A stretch of 64,000 nt of DNA. Source: Turbatrix aceti (taxonomy: Eukaryota > Nematoda > Chromadorea > Rhabditida > Panagrolaimidae). The first letter of the stretch is position 1, and every line of letters starts with the position of its first letter. The stretch is taken from positions 8,060,001 to 8,124,000 of the forward strand of contig OZ017766.1 of NCBI GenBank assembly GCA_963969345.1, read 5' to 3'. Below are positions 1-13,099 of this stretch, piece by piece. The translations under genes were made by a program, and so were the position numbers. Under the pieces are notes generated by a model. That model was not told the origin of the DNA and did not search any database. It worked only from the letters and a program-made list of their open reading frames with translations.

Positions 1-1054
1 AAGACAAACGTTCACACCTCGTTTTTCCTTAGCTTTGGTTGCTTTAAAGTACAACAATATTTTTCATACCGTCGCCTATTTACTCATATTTGGGTGTTTT
101 TTTCCTCGTTTCATGGCTATTACATATGACTGCACCTCAACTAAAAGGTGATCCAATTATGCAAGCGCTGGAATAGACAGGAGTGGAAGGGGAGGTCACA
201 AAATTACAGTAAGATTTACACTCATATCAGAAAAACAATAATCAGGGCTGTTTGCATCCGAATAATGGTACTCAGTAAGTATACAAAGCCAAACCTTGGT
301 AACAAGGTGTGCACTGCACATTTTAAAAATCACTACTTGACATTTGTAAAACTAATACAAATCTTGTTTTGTTGCGTTGCGTTGGAAAATGTTCCAGAAA
401 GCGGCTGTCATCGTCGTTTTCGCGATTTGTTTTGCATCCAAAAATGTCTTCGCTTCGCACGATGGAACACTCAATCTTGTCAACGTCATTTGGACTCAAT
501 CAGTTATGCCAACACCGAAATTTCCCTTGAATGAAACCGTTCAACGAAACGAAATTTCTGAAGACGTGGTATTAAAATCACACTGGGAAGCATACAAGCT
601 AGGCCTGAATCTGCGTAATCGCTATGTTAAGGACACCAAATTCGACATACCAAAGCGATTTTCAGTAACACGTCCACAGGTATTGTTGTACGCTGAAGAT
701 AAATACTTCTCCTTGCTTACCGGCAACATCGTATCGGATATCATGTTTCCAAACAACAATACGTTGCCAGTACCTGTAATCTCCAACACTGTTTTGCTTA
801 ATATGAAAACGTGCATTCGTTACAAAGACTTGGTAAAAATCTTTTTGCAAAAAAAGATGGATGAAACTGTACTAACTCATCAGACTTTTTTTGATGCACT
901 GGAAAAAATATACGATATGAAATTTGTCTTGACCAACCTATCACTAATAACTGACCTTGCAACATACAGCGTAAGTTTCTTACTCAGTTAGAATTTTGTC
1001 GTTAATTATTGCACATTATAGAAAAAGCTTAACGTCTTCGATCCCTATTGGCTG
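1..1054 (+). repeat. Left copy of a near-identical segmental duplication
   Basis: Bases 1-1054 match 13100-14153 at a constant offset of 13,099 with only scattered substitutions, for example Lys versus Gln in the encoded RYV(K/Q)DT stretch. Homology begins at the very first base of the window, so the duplicated block continues to the left of it. It covers the upstream region, exon 1, intron 1 and the first 33 bases of exon 2 of a phosphatase-like gene. The right break is sharp, just after the codons for PYWL. Confidence 0.9.
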
Positions 1055-1087
1055 AGTCCTCGGTTACGTCATATCGCTTTGTCTTAG
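389..1087 (+). pseudogene. 3'-truncated catalytically dead histidine acid phosphatase-like gene
   Basis: This is a broken copy of the secreted phosphatase-like genes in this cluster. Exon 1 is 389-970, followed by a 51-nt GT-AG intron, and exon 2 opens at 1022. ATG 389 was chosen because it is the equivalent start in the intact copy at 13488 and gives a hydrophobic signal peptide (about residues 2-23, ending FASKNVFAS). The segment LVNVIWTQSVMPTP occupies the place of the family's RHGxRxP catalytic loop, with neither the Arg nor the nucleophilic His. Homology to the intact copy stops near 1054 and the frame ends at TAG 1085-1087. The C-terminal half, including the region equivalent to the HD motif and the cysteine-rich end, is therefore missing. 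A 215-residue secreted protein could still be made. I call it a pseudogene because the fold would be incomplete. Confidence 0.75.
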
Positions 1088-1361
1088 ATACGCCTTAGGG
1101 TTCCTAAAGCCGTGACAGGGGCACGTACATACTATGTATTTAGTGTTTTACTCGCCTGTTTCACGGGACTCACATCAGGCCAAGTAAATACTAATTTGTA
1201 ATATTTATTGCAAGCAGGAAGATTTTTTGCACATTGGGATAAAAAAAATACACTAGCTCGTTTCGACAATCGTAAATATACATAAATCTCAATCAGTCAC
1301 GTTTTTTTCAAGTCGAAGAGCAATTGGGTTTTTTTTACCAATCACACGTTTGACTAACGTC

Positions 1362-2425
1362 ATCACGGAGAAGTCGAAACCAAGCTTGCGTCCCGTTAAA
1401 GTTAAGTTTGCGCCGGCCATTTGTAAACTTGCCATAAAAAGGACGCAAGCTTAACTCTGACTCGACGCAAGCTTAACGTATAGGCGTAAAATTTGCATAT
1501 TAGGTAGCGTTCGTGCCCGGTTGTTATTTTGTGTTTTCCATCCCTATTGTGTCCCCTTGTGTCCACGTTTTCTCATTGCATCATTTTATGTGCTCAAATT
1601 AACAAAACAATCATCAAGTTAACAAAAAAAGACAAGAATAACGCCGGATCAACGGCTAACCATGGGTGCTGTTGTCGTCGATGTGCGGGTATGATCACCG
1701 GTGCCAGTTCCGTCGCGGACGCGTTCGTCGTCAAGCATTTTTGATTCAGCGGTATTTTCGTAATGATGATTCAGGGGCGCTTTTCATGATTCTGATTCCT
1801 GAAAAAATGTATAATCTTTTTGTTAAATGTACATAAAAACTTACAAACAAACCTCGAAGTTGTTTTGAATCATAAAAAGTAGTTGTTGGTAAAGAAGTGC
1901 TTCTCTCGGCAATCATCACTCCGCGCAACGTCGAAACTGATATCTAAAACGAAAAAAAACAACAGATAAAAAACAAAAGCTCGACACAAACGGACAAATG
2001 CGAACACTGACTGAAAACAAGAAAGAATTGAAACATGAATCGAATGCAAAATTTTTATCGAAAGATCGCGAAGTCAATTTCGCTTTGAGATTCGATAACT
2101 TTTCATCAAAAAAAACAAAAAAAGTAAAATTTGAATTGAACAACTTCAGGCAAATTGCCAAATTAAGGGGCACAAGTCTGACTTTGCTGCACCGCAAGCT
2201 TGATACAACCAATTTTTGACAAAATGTTAAGTTTGTGCCATGTAAATGTCAGATTGCAGCCCTATGAACAGCGAAAAACGTTCATTTTTTTATTTTTTCA
2301 TTTTTTTCAAACTTGTTGCAAGTTTGTCGCAAGTCTGACATCGCTTAAGTCGACCGTAATCTGACTTAACATGCCGTATGTCTGACTCTGCGTCGACGTA
2401 AGCTTGGTTTCGACTTCTCCGTGAT
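1362..2425. mobile_element. Non-autonomous DNA transposon with terminal inverted repeats
   Basis: The left end reads ATCACGGAGAAGTCGAAACC and runs on through AAGCTTgCG. The right end at about 2395-2425 is its reverse complement, giving a TIR of roughly 28-30 bp. Subterminal AAGCTTAA and GCAAGCTT motifs recur on both sides. There is no transposase-like frame inside, so this looks like a MITE or deletion derivative. I could not define a target-site duplication. Confidence 0.6.
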
Positions 2426-5400
2426 AGCATTTAGTATCAATGATGCAGGTGCACTTTCGGTGATCGATGGGTTCAATTTCGATCACCATGATTAACTTTT
2501 TGAAAAGCGAAAAATTGATCGTAAATATGTTGGATGAATGAAATATGTATAAATAAATACAATTTCCCGAACGCAGACTTCGAGCAAGTGCCATTAATGG
2601 TGATGCAATTCATGCGTGGTGCCCTTAAAAATCGCACGACTAGGGGGAGGGGAGAAACAAGACATTGGTAATGCGATGAGTTAGGATTAATTAGTCATTT
2701 CATTGGCTGTCGTCGTCATTCACCCGTGGGTAATCTGTTCCATCACCAAAAACCGCCTGTACTTACACTGCAATGAATGGCCAGTTAGTATGTGTTTTAT
2801 ACATAACTGGCCAACCAAACGTCGCGCCGGGTGGTGATGTTTGGTTTTTCCAACACACAAAATTTTTGATAGTTAGAAGTAATTTTAGAATTCCAAATTG
2901 TTAAAAAAATAAAACTAGAAGGATTTTTTTTTTGTTTTTCGACTTGCAGTAAAAAATGTGTTCTATGTACACATATTTTTATATTTTTTTTATTGTCTAA
3001 TTATCTTAATTAAAAAACTCTTCAAATGGAAAAATTTTGAGGTCAAAAGTTTGCACAAGATACATAATTTTATAAATTAGTTAATTTACGAAATTAACAC
3101 GTGATTAAAATTAAATTTGTCTTGATTTGCGAAGTGCGTTCGTTCACCTGCACAAAACAGAAAAAAAATGTAGCAACTATATCTGAATAAAAACTTGTGA
3201 AAACAACATCTGGAACGCAGCGGGAAGTATGTATCTCTCAAGGGAGTTTAGCTTCCTCCAAACTTGTACGTCATGTGTCATGGCATCAATTAAGTTCTGT
3301 TTTGTGTTAACATTCGTACGTTCGAAAATGTAAAATGCGCCAATGAAAGTCGATTTGCTGTGAAATTGGATCTTTTCTCTTACAAATAAATATTTCCGAG
3401 TTTTGTTTTTTTGTGTTTGACATCATTCTTTTTTTTTTAATGGAACAAAAACGAAATGTTGTCAAAATTTGGTATCCGAAAAGTTACAACAGTTTTTTTG
3501 GTTTTCTAAAAAATTAGAAAATATGTAGAGTGTTTTCAGGCGTATAACTCCGTTTTCAGTTTCACGTGCCGTGCAATTACGAGTTCTAATAAATCATGTA
3601 TTCAAGGTTCAGTTTTCCACAAATTTATAAATAATGGAGATAAAAACACGGTCACACAAGGATAAACATCGGCAAAGTGAACAAAATAGATACACGAGTA
3701 AATTTTTTTTTTCCTGGAAATGAAACTTGAGTTAGGGTAACACAGTTGAGCGTTTTTTTTTCAAAAACCAGACTGATTTCTCAGGATGATTCTTTGTTCT
3801 AACGTTACTTTATGGAACTTCCAAACATTCTTTGAAGCTTCAAAAATTAGAAAATGTACGCATTTTCTAAATATTTATGTATAAACAAACAAAAAAAGAG
3901 TCCAAAACTAGTCATCCACGGACTAGTCATCACTCGGAGAAGCAGAAAAGTGTTGGCAGGAGATATAATAATTCACCGAAGCAGAAGCGCGGAAAACAAA
4001 GAACCACTGAACAATGCTGACTGATGTAATTACAGTAATTTTTTTTCTATTTTTTTTTGAAAATGACTAACCTCAAAATAATATCAAAAAGAAAAAAAAC
4101 AATTGTAAAACTTACATAATTTTTTTGGTTCCGCGACGGTTTTATAGTACTTACAAGCTTTCTGTTAACATACATAAGTGCCCTCCTTTTCCAGGAGAAA
4201 AAAACAACTTTTACGAGTCCCCGACGTTTTTTTTCTGTTTATTTTGGCCGCTTTCAAGACAATTCGAAAACAAGGACTTGTTTGGTCGGTTTTCTTTTCC
4301 TTTTTTCGCCCCCCTACCAGGGGCATTGTTCTCGCATGACCTTTGTTCGTGTTTGTGGCAATCATTGTTTTTTTATTATGACAGAGAACTGTGTAACTAT
4401 TTTTATTTTTGTCTAAAAAAATATTTTCATACATTTCAAAAAAACAATAAAATCTAAAAAAAATTGGTTTGTCAATGAAAAAGTTATAAATTTGTTCAAA
4501 AAGCGCAATTGAAGACAGAAAAGGAAAAAAACAACAACAAATTGGTCATTAAACTGCCCTCTGGGAATCTTAATAGATACCATCCTTGAAAGCAGAAAGA
4601 GGAAAGAGTAACAAACAAGTACGGATGTTACCCCCGCGGATGCCTACTTGAGTTCAGGAGTCTAATGACTCAGGAATGAATTTTATAGATTTCGAGGGAC
4701 AAACAGTCGTTTTTTTTCGACTACAAACACAATCATATTTTTTTTATTAATGTTGTTAAGATCATTCTTGATTGTGTTCGCAAACGAACCTCAAGCAGAT
4801 TTTTTTATCAATGATTCATAATTTTGTTTTTCCCTATTTTTTTCATTTCGGAATACAATTTTTTTGGTTTTTTATGAATGTTTTTTGCCATTTTCCGAAA
4901 AAAATTTTGACACGTTACAAAAAAATTAAACTAAATTAATGTGTGTTTTTTTGAATTTTGGTTGCGAACAAACGGAAACAAATAAATTTAAAACTAATTT
5001 ATTTTCATACAAACACAAAAAAATCTAATTTTTTTGAAACAATTATTCGTTCGATTTTGTCACAAAACCTTTGAAAAATACAACTGCGAAATCAAAGTCA
5101 CCGTAGTACTGTTAAAAAACGGGCCTGTGCATACACCTAAACCAGTTACAAATTCACTTCAGCATTACAAATTCACTTCTGCGTTTTTTGGCATGTCGCA
5201 TTCTCCATTCACTCTTTTTTTGCAACATTTCTGGAAGAAAAAGAAAATATTGCACGTTACAAAAACAAAAAAATCTGACGTGTGCCGTTTTTTGTTGAAA
5301 AATAAATAGAATTTATTTTATACGCAGGGTTGACGTAGATCACTTATATCTTTTGATAAATGTTCGCAAGATACATAGTACATAAAGCAACCAAAGTGCC

Positions 5401-6489
5401 AAAACCCCCGGGGTATCCCATGCCCAGTGACGACAGAGATAGAGATGTTTTCGTCTGAGATCTTGATGATGACAGATGAGACAACAATTTTATGAGTCAT
5501 CGATGCAATGCTAAATTTTGAAAAAAGTAAATTTTAACTTTTTTTGGATAAAAAAAATATTGAAAAAGGAAGCAAAAACCGCATTTCTTAAATTTAAATA
5601 ATTTTTTTAATTCCATTAACGTTATGTTCTTTCTCTTCAAAGAACAAAAAGTTGGCTTCGAAATATATTTCAAATTCACGGTACACAACGGCATTGTGAG
5701 AACCCAGAATTAAAAAAAATTGTGCATAGGCAAATTTCTTACAAAGCGTTCTTTGTTCGAGAACTTTGAACAAAAAGAACAGAAATCGTATGTATGTATT
5801 TATTTAGAAATGTGATAACACGTAAAAATTTTTTGTCATCAAATATGTATTTTGTGCTGAATTTTCGTTTGCTGATAAAATCCGCTTAAAATAGAAAATA
5901 CATTTTTTTGTATTTTTGATACGTAAATGAAATGTCAAAGATTTTGGTGTAAAATTTACAGCACGCTTTGTACAGTCTTAGTTTGAAGATCTGGTTCATA
6001 TTTATTTTGTAACGAAAAATTTTTTGTATTGCCTCAAAAATTGTTTCAAAGAACGCAAAAAAATTTACCGCTATTAAAAAACGAAATTGTTAACGAAAAA
6101 CCGGAACAGGGCACTTTTGTTGCCAAAAAATTGCCAGACAATGATAGACTGCATGATTACAGTCACTAGACAACTCCGGCTCCGGTATGCGGAATTTGCA
6201 TCTGATAAGTGTCCAACGATCGTTCGTTTATCGTTCAGCTCACGCATGTGCCACAAACATTTTTGCAGGGGGCGGCAACAAAATGTGCGTGCAGTTAATG
6301 AACAAACTTTTGTCGGACTTTCTCGCAAAGTAGATTTTAGATTTGTAGCCTACTACTATGTGTTAAATTTCATTCTGGCGTGACCCCGAAAGTATTGACA
6401 TTAGAAATTCGTGGTGAGAAAAAAAAGCTTTCATGAGAAACGAAGAAAAAAATATTTAGCAAAAAAAATACAAATTGAATTTTTATGTG

Positions 6490-7787
6490 CTCACAAAAAA
6501 AGGAGTGTTACCTGTAACACTTCAAAGTGTTATTCATGACACTTTGAAGTGTAATTTGCCTGTATAACACTTTCAAAGTGTTATTGAGCAGCTTACACTT
6601 TGAAAGTGTTACCCATAACTCTTTCAAAGTGTCAAACGACGAACTGTAAATGCATACAATAGGCTTGGCAAAGTGCGTCAAATGTGTTTTTTTTTTATGT
6701 AAATTTTTAGGCTTTGCGGGACTACACGGTTTAGGTACTGTTTTACTTTATAACCAATACAAACAATACAAACAAAGAAGCAACATCATAAAAAAAGTGA
6801 TGAAAATAGAGACGACCGCGCAGAAAGTGGCCGAACGATTTTTTGCTGGTTACCGGTGCGTTGAATTTTGGTAGGGGTGATGATGACGTCTCATTGCAGC
6901 CAATTTGTCTAAAAAACAAAAAAAAATTAGTCCAGTTTTCAGGCTTTTTAGGGCCAAAAATTTGTTAATTTCAAAAACTTACAGTAGTCCTTGTTAAACA
7001 GATGGTGCGTCAGAGATTCTGAATTTTTTTTTTGAAGTTGACTTCTTTTTCAAGCATCTGTATGTGTTTCTGCCTAAAAATCTAAAAACTGCTGGATGTT
7101 ACCCGTAATTACCTGTAATTATAAAAAATGGATAAATATTATTCAAAAATTTGGAGCCAACTGCATTTCAACCAATTTTTGTCTTTTTTCTGCGATCGTG
7201 ATGCCAATCTCGGCACTCCAGCTATCCCCTTGCCTTTCGCAATTCTACCTAACAACTCGCAGAAACTTAGAGCACAATCGCAAAAAAAAGATAAAAAAAG
7301 TTGAAACTGGATTGATTTTCAAAAAATTGGTAAAAACAAAAACTTTTTGATAACTAAAAACTTACCCCATCAGTTGTTCCTGAGGTTACATTCAGTTGAG
7401 GGAAAGAAGTAGCTAATACAAGTATTCTGGAAGAAATTCATCACGTCGCACGCAAAAAAAACGATGACAAAACTTTTGTCAAAAACCAACAATGACAAAA
7501 TACGCAAATTTGACGAAATCGCTGCGAACCGATCGCAACATTCGCTTCAAGACTCCTCTGATTGGCTATCTTGAATTTTTTTTCGTGCGAAGAACACCCG
7601 AAATGTTTATTCTTGAGACATGACTATACAAATTATAATTCACACTTTTCTTGTTTTTCCCGTAACTCTTTCAAAGTGTTACGGGGTCATTTTTGTTCTG
7701 CTTTTACTCTTTCAAAGTGTTATAGGTAATCCTTATAAGTGTTACGTCGTTTTACACTTCAAAGTGTTAACTCTTTTTTTTTGTGAG
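6490..7787. mobile_element. TIR element with repeated AACACTTTCAAAGTGTT motifs at both ends
   Basis: Both ends begin CTCACAAAAAAA, inverted with respect to each other. Each terminal 120-140 bases holds four or more copies of a short palindrome of the type ACACTTTCAAAGTGT (6505-6635 and 7655-7770). The interior of about 1 kb has no recognisable coding sequence. Repeated short palindromes in the subterminal region are typical of transposase binding sites in small non-autonomous DNA transposons. No target duplication was resolved. Confidence 0.55.
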
Positions 7788-8811
7788 TGGATTGACACAA
7801 AAAATCCTAAACTTTACAAAATGAACCACGGATAAATATTGACACTAACTTGACTTTTAGCCGCACCCCAGGGTTTATCGAGCCCAATCCTTACATAGCG
7901 CAAAAAATATGTATATGGCGCAAAAAAGTTTTAATAAAAGGCAAGTCCATTAAAATCACAGCCAACTGCTTCCGGCTCGTTCATCTGCCGCAAATGCCAA
8001 ACGCCAAAAGCGAAATCTGACTCTCCCTTCTCTGCATGATGCTTCAAGATTTATACATTTTTTGTAACATGTTTTTTTACCACGCAAAATACACGTCACT
8101 TGAAAAACCAGTAACCACCATGAATGAAAAAAAAACGAAAAACGGTTTGTATCGAAATAAAAATAACTGGGATAGTGAACTTGTGTCATCTGTCACGGCG
8201 ACACCAAAAACTATGGCCAATTGTCGTCCGTAGACGTCAAGCAACCGGCCCGGCCATGTTTAACGACAAGCCAAAGTGCACCCAAAAATAAATAAATAAA
8301 CGCTCCTTCAGGCAATTTTTGCCTTTGCTTCATTGTTAAATCCTAGACCGTGATGAAAGTTTTTTTGAGTACAGGACAAAAAATTCTGGTGTGAACCTTT
8401 TATAAAATGAGAGGGTAAATAAGCTGGACTAGACGGCTAGTGACATTTTTTACTTCCATGAAGACGACGAAAGAAAGCCTTACTTTTTTGTTTACTCAAA
8501 GCGAGAAAAAAGCTTCACACGCGCCCGTAAAGCATTGCCGAAATTTTATAATGCCAAGTTGAGCTCTCTGTACTTTGGACAAATAAAAATAGGGAGTTAC
8601 AAACAAGTTCACACCAAAGTTTTTTAGTTTAGCGGTTTTTGGAGTGAGTGCAAATGAGAATGAACCATAGAGTTCAAAAACGGGCGGAATGGATCAGAGT
8701 TGCTTTAAACTTATTTCCCGACCGTTTTAAACTTAGATATGAAACGTATATGTATGATACATATATTTATGATGTATGATACATATGGTATATATGTATG
8801 ATACGTTCAAC

Positions 8812-8970
8812 AAGACGAAAACCAGACCACAGCAACGATGGGAAGAAGAAATCGCGACCAAAACGAATCGAGACATTTACACCTACGTGGACATCATTTG
8901 TGCCTCCTAACATCTGGTCTAATGATAACTAACCACTGAGTAATGGTGAAATAAATAAATAAATAAAATA
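8812..8970 (+). mobile_element. 5'-truncated non-LTR retrotransposon tail
   Basis: One frame (8812-8910) reads KTKTRPQQRWEEEIATKT and then continues to a stop. This resembles the GRPxxRWxDDI tail that ends many non-LTR reverse transcriptases (RTE, CR1 and relatives). About 40 bases after the stop comes an (AAAT)n tail at 8949-8970, the usual 3' end of such elements. A 23-bp stretch, ATGTATGATACATATATTTA followed by TGA, occurs on both sides. It could be a long target duplication, although the region is microsatellite-like. Confidence 0.45.
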
Positions 8971-9187
8971 TGTATGATACATATATTTATGACTTATATG
9001 ATACATATATGTACATACATATATATGTACTATATTTACCTGCCTCATAGACTGCTCAATTTTATGACAATTATTTGTATACATAAATATACGGTATATT
9101 TAGTAAAGTTTAAGAACAAAAAAGATTAAATGAAAACATTGAAAACATCAGAAAAAAGCATTGAAATTAACTCAAAACCATTTATGT

Positions 9188-10489
9188 TCAAATCTGTATG
9201 TTTTCATTGATGATCAAGCTGAAAAACACTAAAAGAACACTAAAAGCAAAAAGACGCGGTGACACATTACGGAAACATTCAACTTCCATTGAATGCTTAG
9301 GTGTGAAGGGATCGGTTACAAGGTGGAACATTTTGACCGTGCAATTTGGCGCACACCGAGTGAAGCTTGTAATATCTTGAAAATCAACCAATTTTCGGTT
9401 TCGGTAGAGAACTTTTATGTAGAACGAAGAATCATCACTTTCCCATAATTCAATGGCAAGGGCTGACATCCAATCAGGAAAATCGTATTTGTGAAAAGAA
9501 ATTTTGTCACTCAATGCTACAGCAATAGCACCCAGGTTCATCGGGTCTACGGAATATCCAAAAAATTTTTCAAAACAATCGGCATTTCTAGCAATAGCAC
9601 ATGCCATAATATTTTTTTGAATTCTTTTGACGTTGTTTAGCATCTCACCGCAGCGTAGCCGGGGCAACAGACGCTGCCAGTTAGGAAGAACCGTGATGTT
9701 GTAGTCACTCACACCCAGCATCAGACGATTATGCTGTTTGTAAATTTTGCGAACAATGTCCACATACGTTTCGTTCGTTTTCTTAAAGACAGTATTCAAC
9801 CAGGGTGGATAAGTATGATTGAGTAATTCCTAAAAATTATAAATATTATGTTATTATTTGTTTATTCGTGAATAAAACAAACTTACATAAATTAGCAAAT
9901 TTTCTGCAATCGTTCCAATTGTGTGCAAATTTATTCGAGTACTCATGGCATCTGATAAATCTTGGTAAACATCAGTGTATTCCTCAAATTCCTGTTGGAG
10001 ATACATCATTACAACAGTTGCAAAACTTCGCATCGGGCAATGTGTATTACTTTGCACAACATAAGTATCCTTAGGAAGATAAGCGTTGTGTACCGCTACA
10101 GACAACGGAGTGTTGTAGGGATACTCATAAGATTTAAGCAGCACAGAAGTACCAATCATTTTTTGAATTATCACTTTTGTTTCCGCAAATTGCGAAAAAT
10201 CATTTCCTGATTGAAAACTGGTTTCGTCGGCATTGTAAGAGTCATTAAGGAATCCCAGGTCATCGATATATCGTTGACGAAGGGTTTTTGCCAATCTCGT
10301 GTTATGCAAGATGATTAACTCCGTAGTACGAACTTCATCGAAATCACTGGTATTCGTAGTGTCTGGCAATGGTGTTGTTTTATTGAGACCAGTGATCCAA
10401 AATACGTGTGCTACTATTAAGCGGTCAGCATACGTGCATTGGATTAGCAGCAAAGTTGAGGAAATCAGAACAAATACGGTGTAGTGCAT
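9188..10489 (-). CDS. Secreted histidine acid phosphatase-like pseudoenzyme
   Basis: Exon 1 is 9887-10489 and exon 2 is 9188-9829, with a 57-nt intron and 414 residues in all. Residues 1-21 form a signal peptide ending CTYADR. The body follows the branch-2 histidine phosphatase (prostatic/lysosomal acid phosphatase) layout: an N-terminal beta strand, a YPPWLN segment mid-protein, a GYS strand near residue 320 and a C-terminal CAPNC...VEC cysteine pattern. The catalytic residues are absent. RHGxRxP is replaced by WITGLNKTTP and YSAHD by YSVDP, so no phosphohistidine can form. A hydrophobic C-terminus (LFAFSVLLVFFSLI) suggests a membrane or GPI anchor, which the + strand copies lack. It is about 90% identical to the next minus-strand copy at 11427. 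Function is unknown; a binding or decoy role is only an inference. Confidence 0.8.
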
Positions 10490-10689
10490 GGTGTTGAGAA
10501 ACGGCCGTTTCTCCGTTTAAACGGTGGAAAAGTCCGTCCGCAAACCGCCTGAAACTTTAATCCTGGTAAAAAAAACTATATTTTTCATAGGCGGAGTAGC
10601 AACAAAAGAATATGTATCGCAACAAAACTTTTGCGTCATGCTTCTTTCTATAAATATACTATAATTATTTCACTGCTGCTAAGTAAATT

Positions 10690-11200
10690 GCATTTTTTTA
10701 CGGATCGAACCACGTGAAGGCAATCTCAGTTCTAGCACACCTATTTTATTTTTATGGGTGGAGGTGCGTATGACATATCGCACTTACTAAATATTACAAG
10801 TTAGGCTAGAATCTTTGTAATCGACATGCCGATGGCATCGATTTCGTTCTTTTGCAAGAAAAAATAAATGACACTGTCCGAAATCATATTTATTGCTTTT
10901 TATCACCGAACTGGAAAGTATTTACAGTAAGAAATTTGACTTAACCAACTTTTTACTGATAACTGACCTACAGCGTAAGTTTGTTACTCAGTTAGGATTT
11001 TGTCGTTAATTATTGCACTATAGAAAAAGCTTAACGTCCTCGACCCCTATTGGCTGAACAACACGGTAGGCGGAGAAACAATTTGTAATACGGCCCTGTA
11101 ACTAAGAAAGTCGAACATACAACCGACCCCGAGTGCACTGTTCAGACAAATCGTTAAGGAATGCCTCCCATACCGTGTCATCCTTTTACTCATATTGAAT
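10690..11200 (+). pseudogene. Scrambled relic of a phosphatase-like gene
   Basis: The segment 10690-10770 resembles the region just upstream of the copy at 17572 (ACGTGAAGGCAA... AGGTGCGTA). Bases about 10855-10980 resemble the end of exon 1. The splice-site and intron sequence GCGTAAGTTTGTTACTCAG, and then the exon 2 start (AAGCTTAACGTCCTCGACCC), follow at 10975-11110. The copy then jumps into exon 3 sequence (CCCGAGTGCACTGT at 11127). Large internal deletions and frame breaks rule out a product. Confidence 0.75.
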
Positions 11201-11426
11201 ATGAAAAAGCGTGTCGATGTCGAATAAAAATATTCTGTTACAAAATATAACATATTTCGAATACAAACATATCGTATATAAACTTACATGTAATAATATT
11301 TAGTACAATAACAGTGCATCACAAAATTTCGCAACGTTAAAAACAAAATTTTCAAATGAAAACATGGAATCAGGAGAAGAATCAAATTCGGAAAAGAGAA
11401 TTGGTTCAAAAGCATAAATTGTTAAA

Positions 11427-12727
11427 TCAAAACGTTTTTTCAAGGACAAAGTTACAAAACACCAAAAGAGCACTAAGAGCAAAAAGGCGGGGTGACACAT
11501 TACGAAAGCACTCAACATCCATTGAACGCTTAGGTGTAAAGGGATCGATCACGAGATTAAACATTTTGAACGTGCAATTTGGCGTACACCGAGTGAAGCT
11601 TGTAATTTCTTGAAAATCAACCAATTTTCGGTTTCGGTAGAGAACTTTTATGTAGAATGAAGAATCATCGCTTTCCCATAATTCAATGGCAAGGGCTGAC
11701 ATCCAATCAGGAAAATCGTATTTGTGAAAAGAAATTTTGTCACTCAATGCTACAGCAATAGCACCCAGGTTCATCGAGTCTACGGAATATCCAAAAAATT
11801 TTTCAAATTCGTTACAAGGTAGTTTTTTAACAATGCATTCAATCCTACTTATTTGAATTCTTTTGACGTCGTTTAGCATCTCACCGCAGCGTAGCCGGGG
11901 TAACAGACGCTGCCAGTTAGGAAGAACCGTGATGTTGTAGTCACTCACACCCAGCATCAGACGATTATGCTGTTTGTAAATTTTGCGAACAATGTCCACA
12001 TACGTTTCGTTGGTTTTCTTGAAGACAGTATTCAACCAGGGTGGATAAGTATGATTGAGTAATTCCTAAAAATTATAAATATTATATTATGTATTATTCA
12101 TGAATGAAACAATCTTACATAAATTAGCAAATTTTCTGCAATCGTTCCAATTGTGTGCAAATTTATTCGAGCATTCATGGCATCCGATAGATCTTGGTAA
12201 ATATCAGTGTATTCCTCAACTTCCTGTTGGAGATACATCATTACAACAGTTGCAAAACTTCGCATCGGGCAATGTGTATTACTCTGCACAACATAAGCTT
12301 CGGTTGGGGTATACGCGTTGTGTATCGCTACAGACAACGGAGTGTTGTAAGGATACTCATAAGATTTTAACAGCGGAGAAGTACCAAACAATTTTTGAAT
12401 TATCATTTTTGTTTCGGCAAATTGTGCGAAACTATTTGCTGATTGAAAATTGCTTTCATCAGGATCATAAAAGTCATTGAGGAATCCCAGGTCATCGATG
12501 TATCGTCGACGAAGGGTTTCTGCCAACCTTGTGTTGTGCAAAGTTATCAACTCAGTAGTGCGAAATTCGTTAAAATCACTAGTATTTTGTGTTTCCGGCA
12601 ATGGTGTTGTTTTATTGAGACCACTGATAAAGAACACGTGTGTATGTACTATGCGGTCGGCGTATGTAGATTGGCTTAACAACAAAGTTGTAAAAATCAG
12701 AAGTAAACCACGAAATACGGTGTGCAT
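11427..12727 (-). CDS. Secreted histidine acid phosphatase-like pseudoenzyme, second minus-strand copy
   Basis: Exon 1 is 12119-12727 and exon 2 is 11427-12065, with a 53-nt intron and 415 residues. The signal peptide spans about residues 1-24 (ending SQSTYADR). As in its neighbour at 9188, the RHGxRxP loop reads FISGLNKTTP and the HD motif reads YSVDSM, so the nucleophilic His, the phosphate-binding Arg and the acid/base Asp are all gone. Overall fold signatures remain: YPPWLN, the GYS strand, CTPNC...VEC and a hydrophobic tail LFALSALLVFCNFVL. It is nearly identical to the neighbouring gene except for a block around the RIQ(I/K) segment (about 11815-11865), where unrelated sequence has been swapped in. 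The two form a recent tandem duplicate flanking the relic at 10.7-11.2 kb. Confidence 0.8.
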
Positions 12728-13099
12728 GCTGTTGAGAAACGGTTGAAGCTAAAATTTGATCGCTTTGGCTTACATTTAACCCACTTTCATAACGCGTAAC
12801 CCCATACATAGGAGGCTGTCTGTATTTATTTATATGTAAAATGCTAAAATGTCGAGGATACTATGTAAAAAACATTTAATTAAAATAATTTTTTATATCG
12901 TCGTCATGACCGCACCAAAATTCATTTGGCGTAGGTTACATGTCATGATGATGCAAAGGAGGCGGAGGAGGACAAAGGGAGGGGGCAAAAGTGGATGAAG
13001 TTCATTCATACCACTGACAGCACTCATACTGTAAGGAAAACAATCGGCATTCACATCAGACTGTAAGGAAAACTTTAGAATAGTTCAAAATTTGAAGAC

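Larger units (their letters stand above)
1088..9187. other. Eight kb without recognisable host genes
   Basis: AT-rich DNA with many poly-A and poly-T runs. All open frames are short, lack splice-consistent partners and show no recognisable motif. What can be made out are two TIR elements (1362-2425 and 6490-7787), a retrotransposon tail near 8.8-8.97 kb and TATG/CATA microsatellite DNA at about 8740-9030. Confidence 0.6.

Noticed and set aside
148..534. 128-residue frame overlapping the start of the phosphatase-like gene (and its twin at 13247)
   Set aside because: It is the shifted frame of the 5' flank and exon 1; the other frame has the signal peptide and family similarity.
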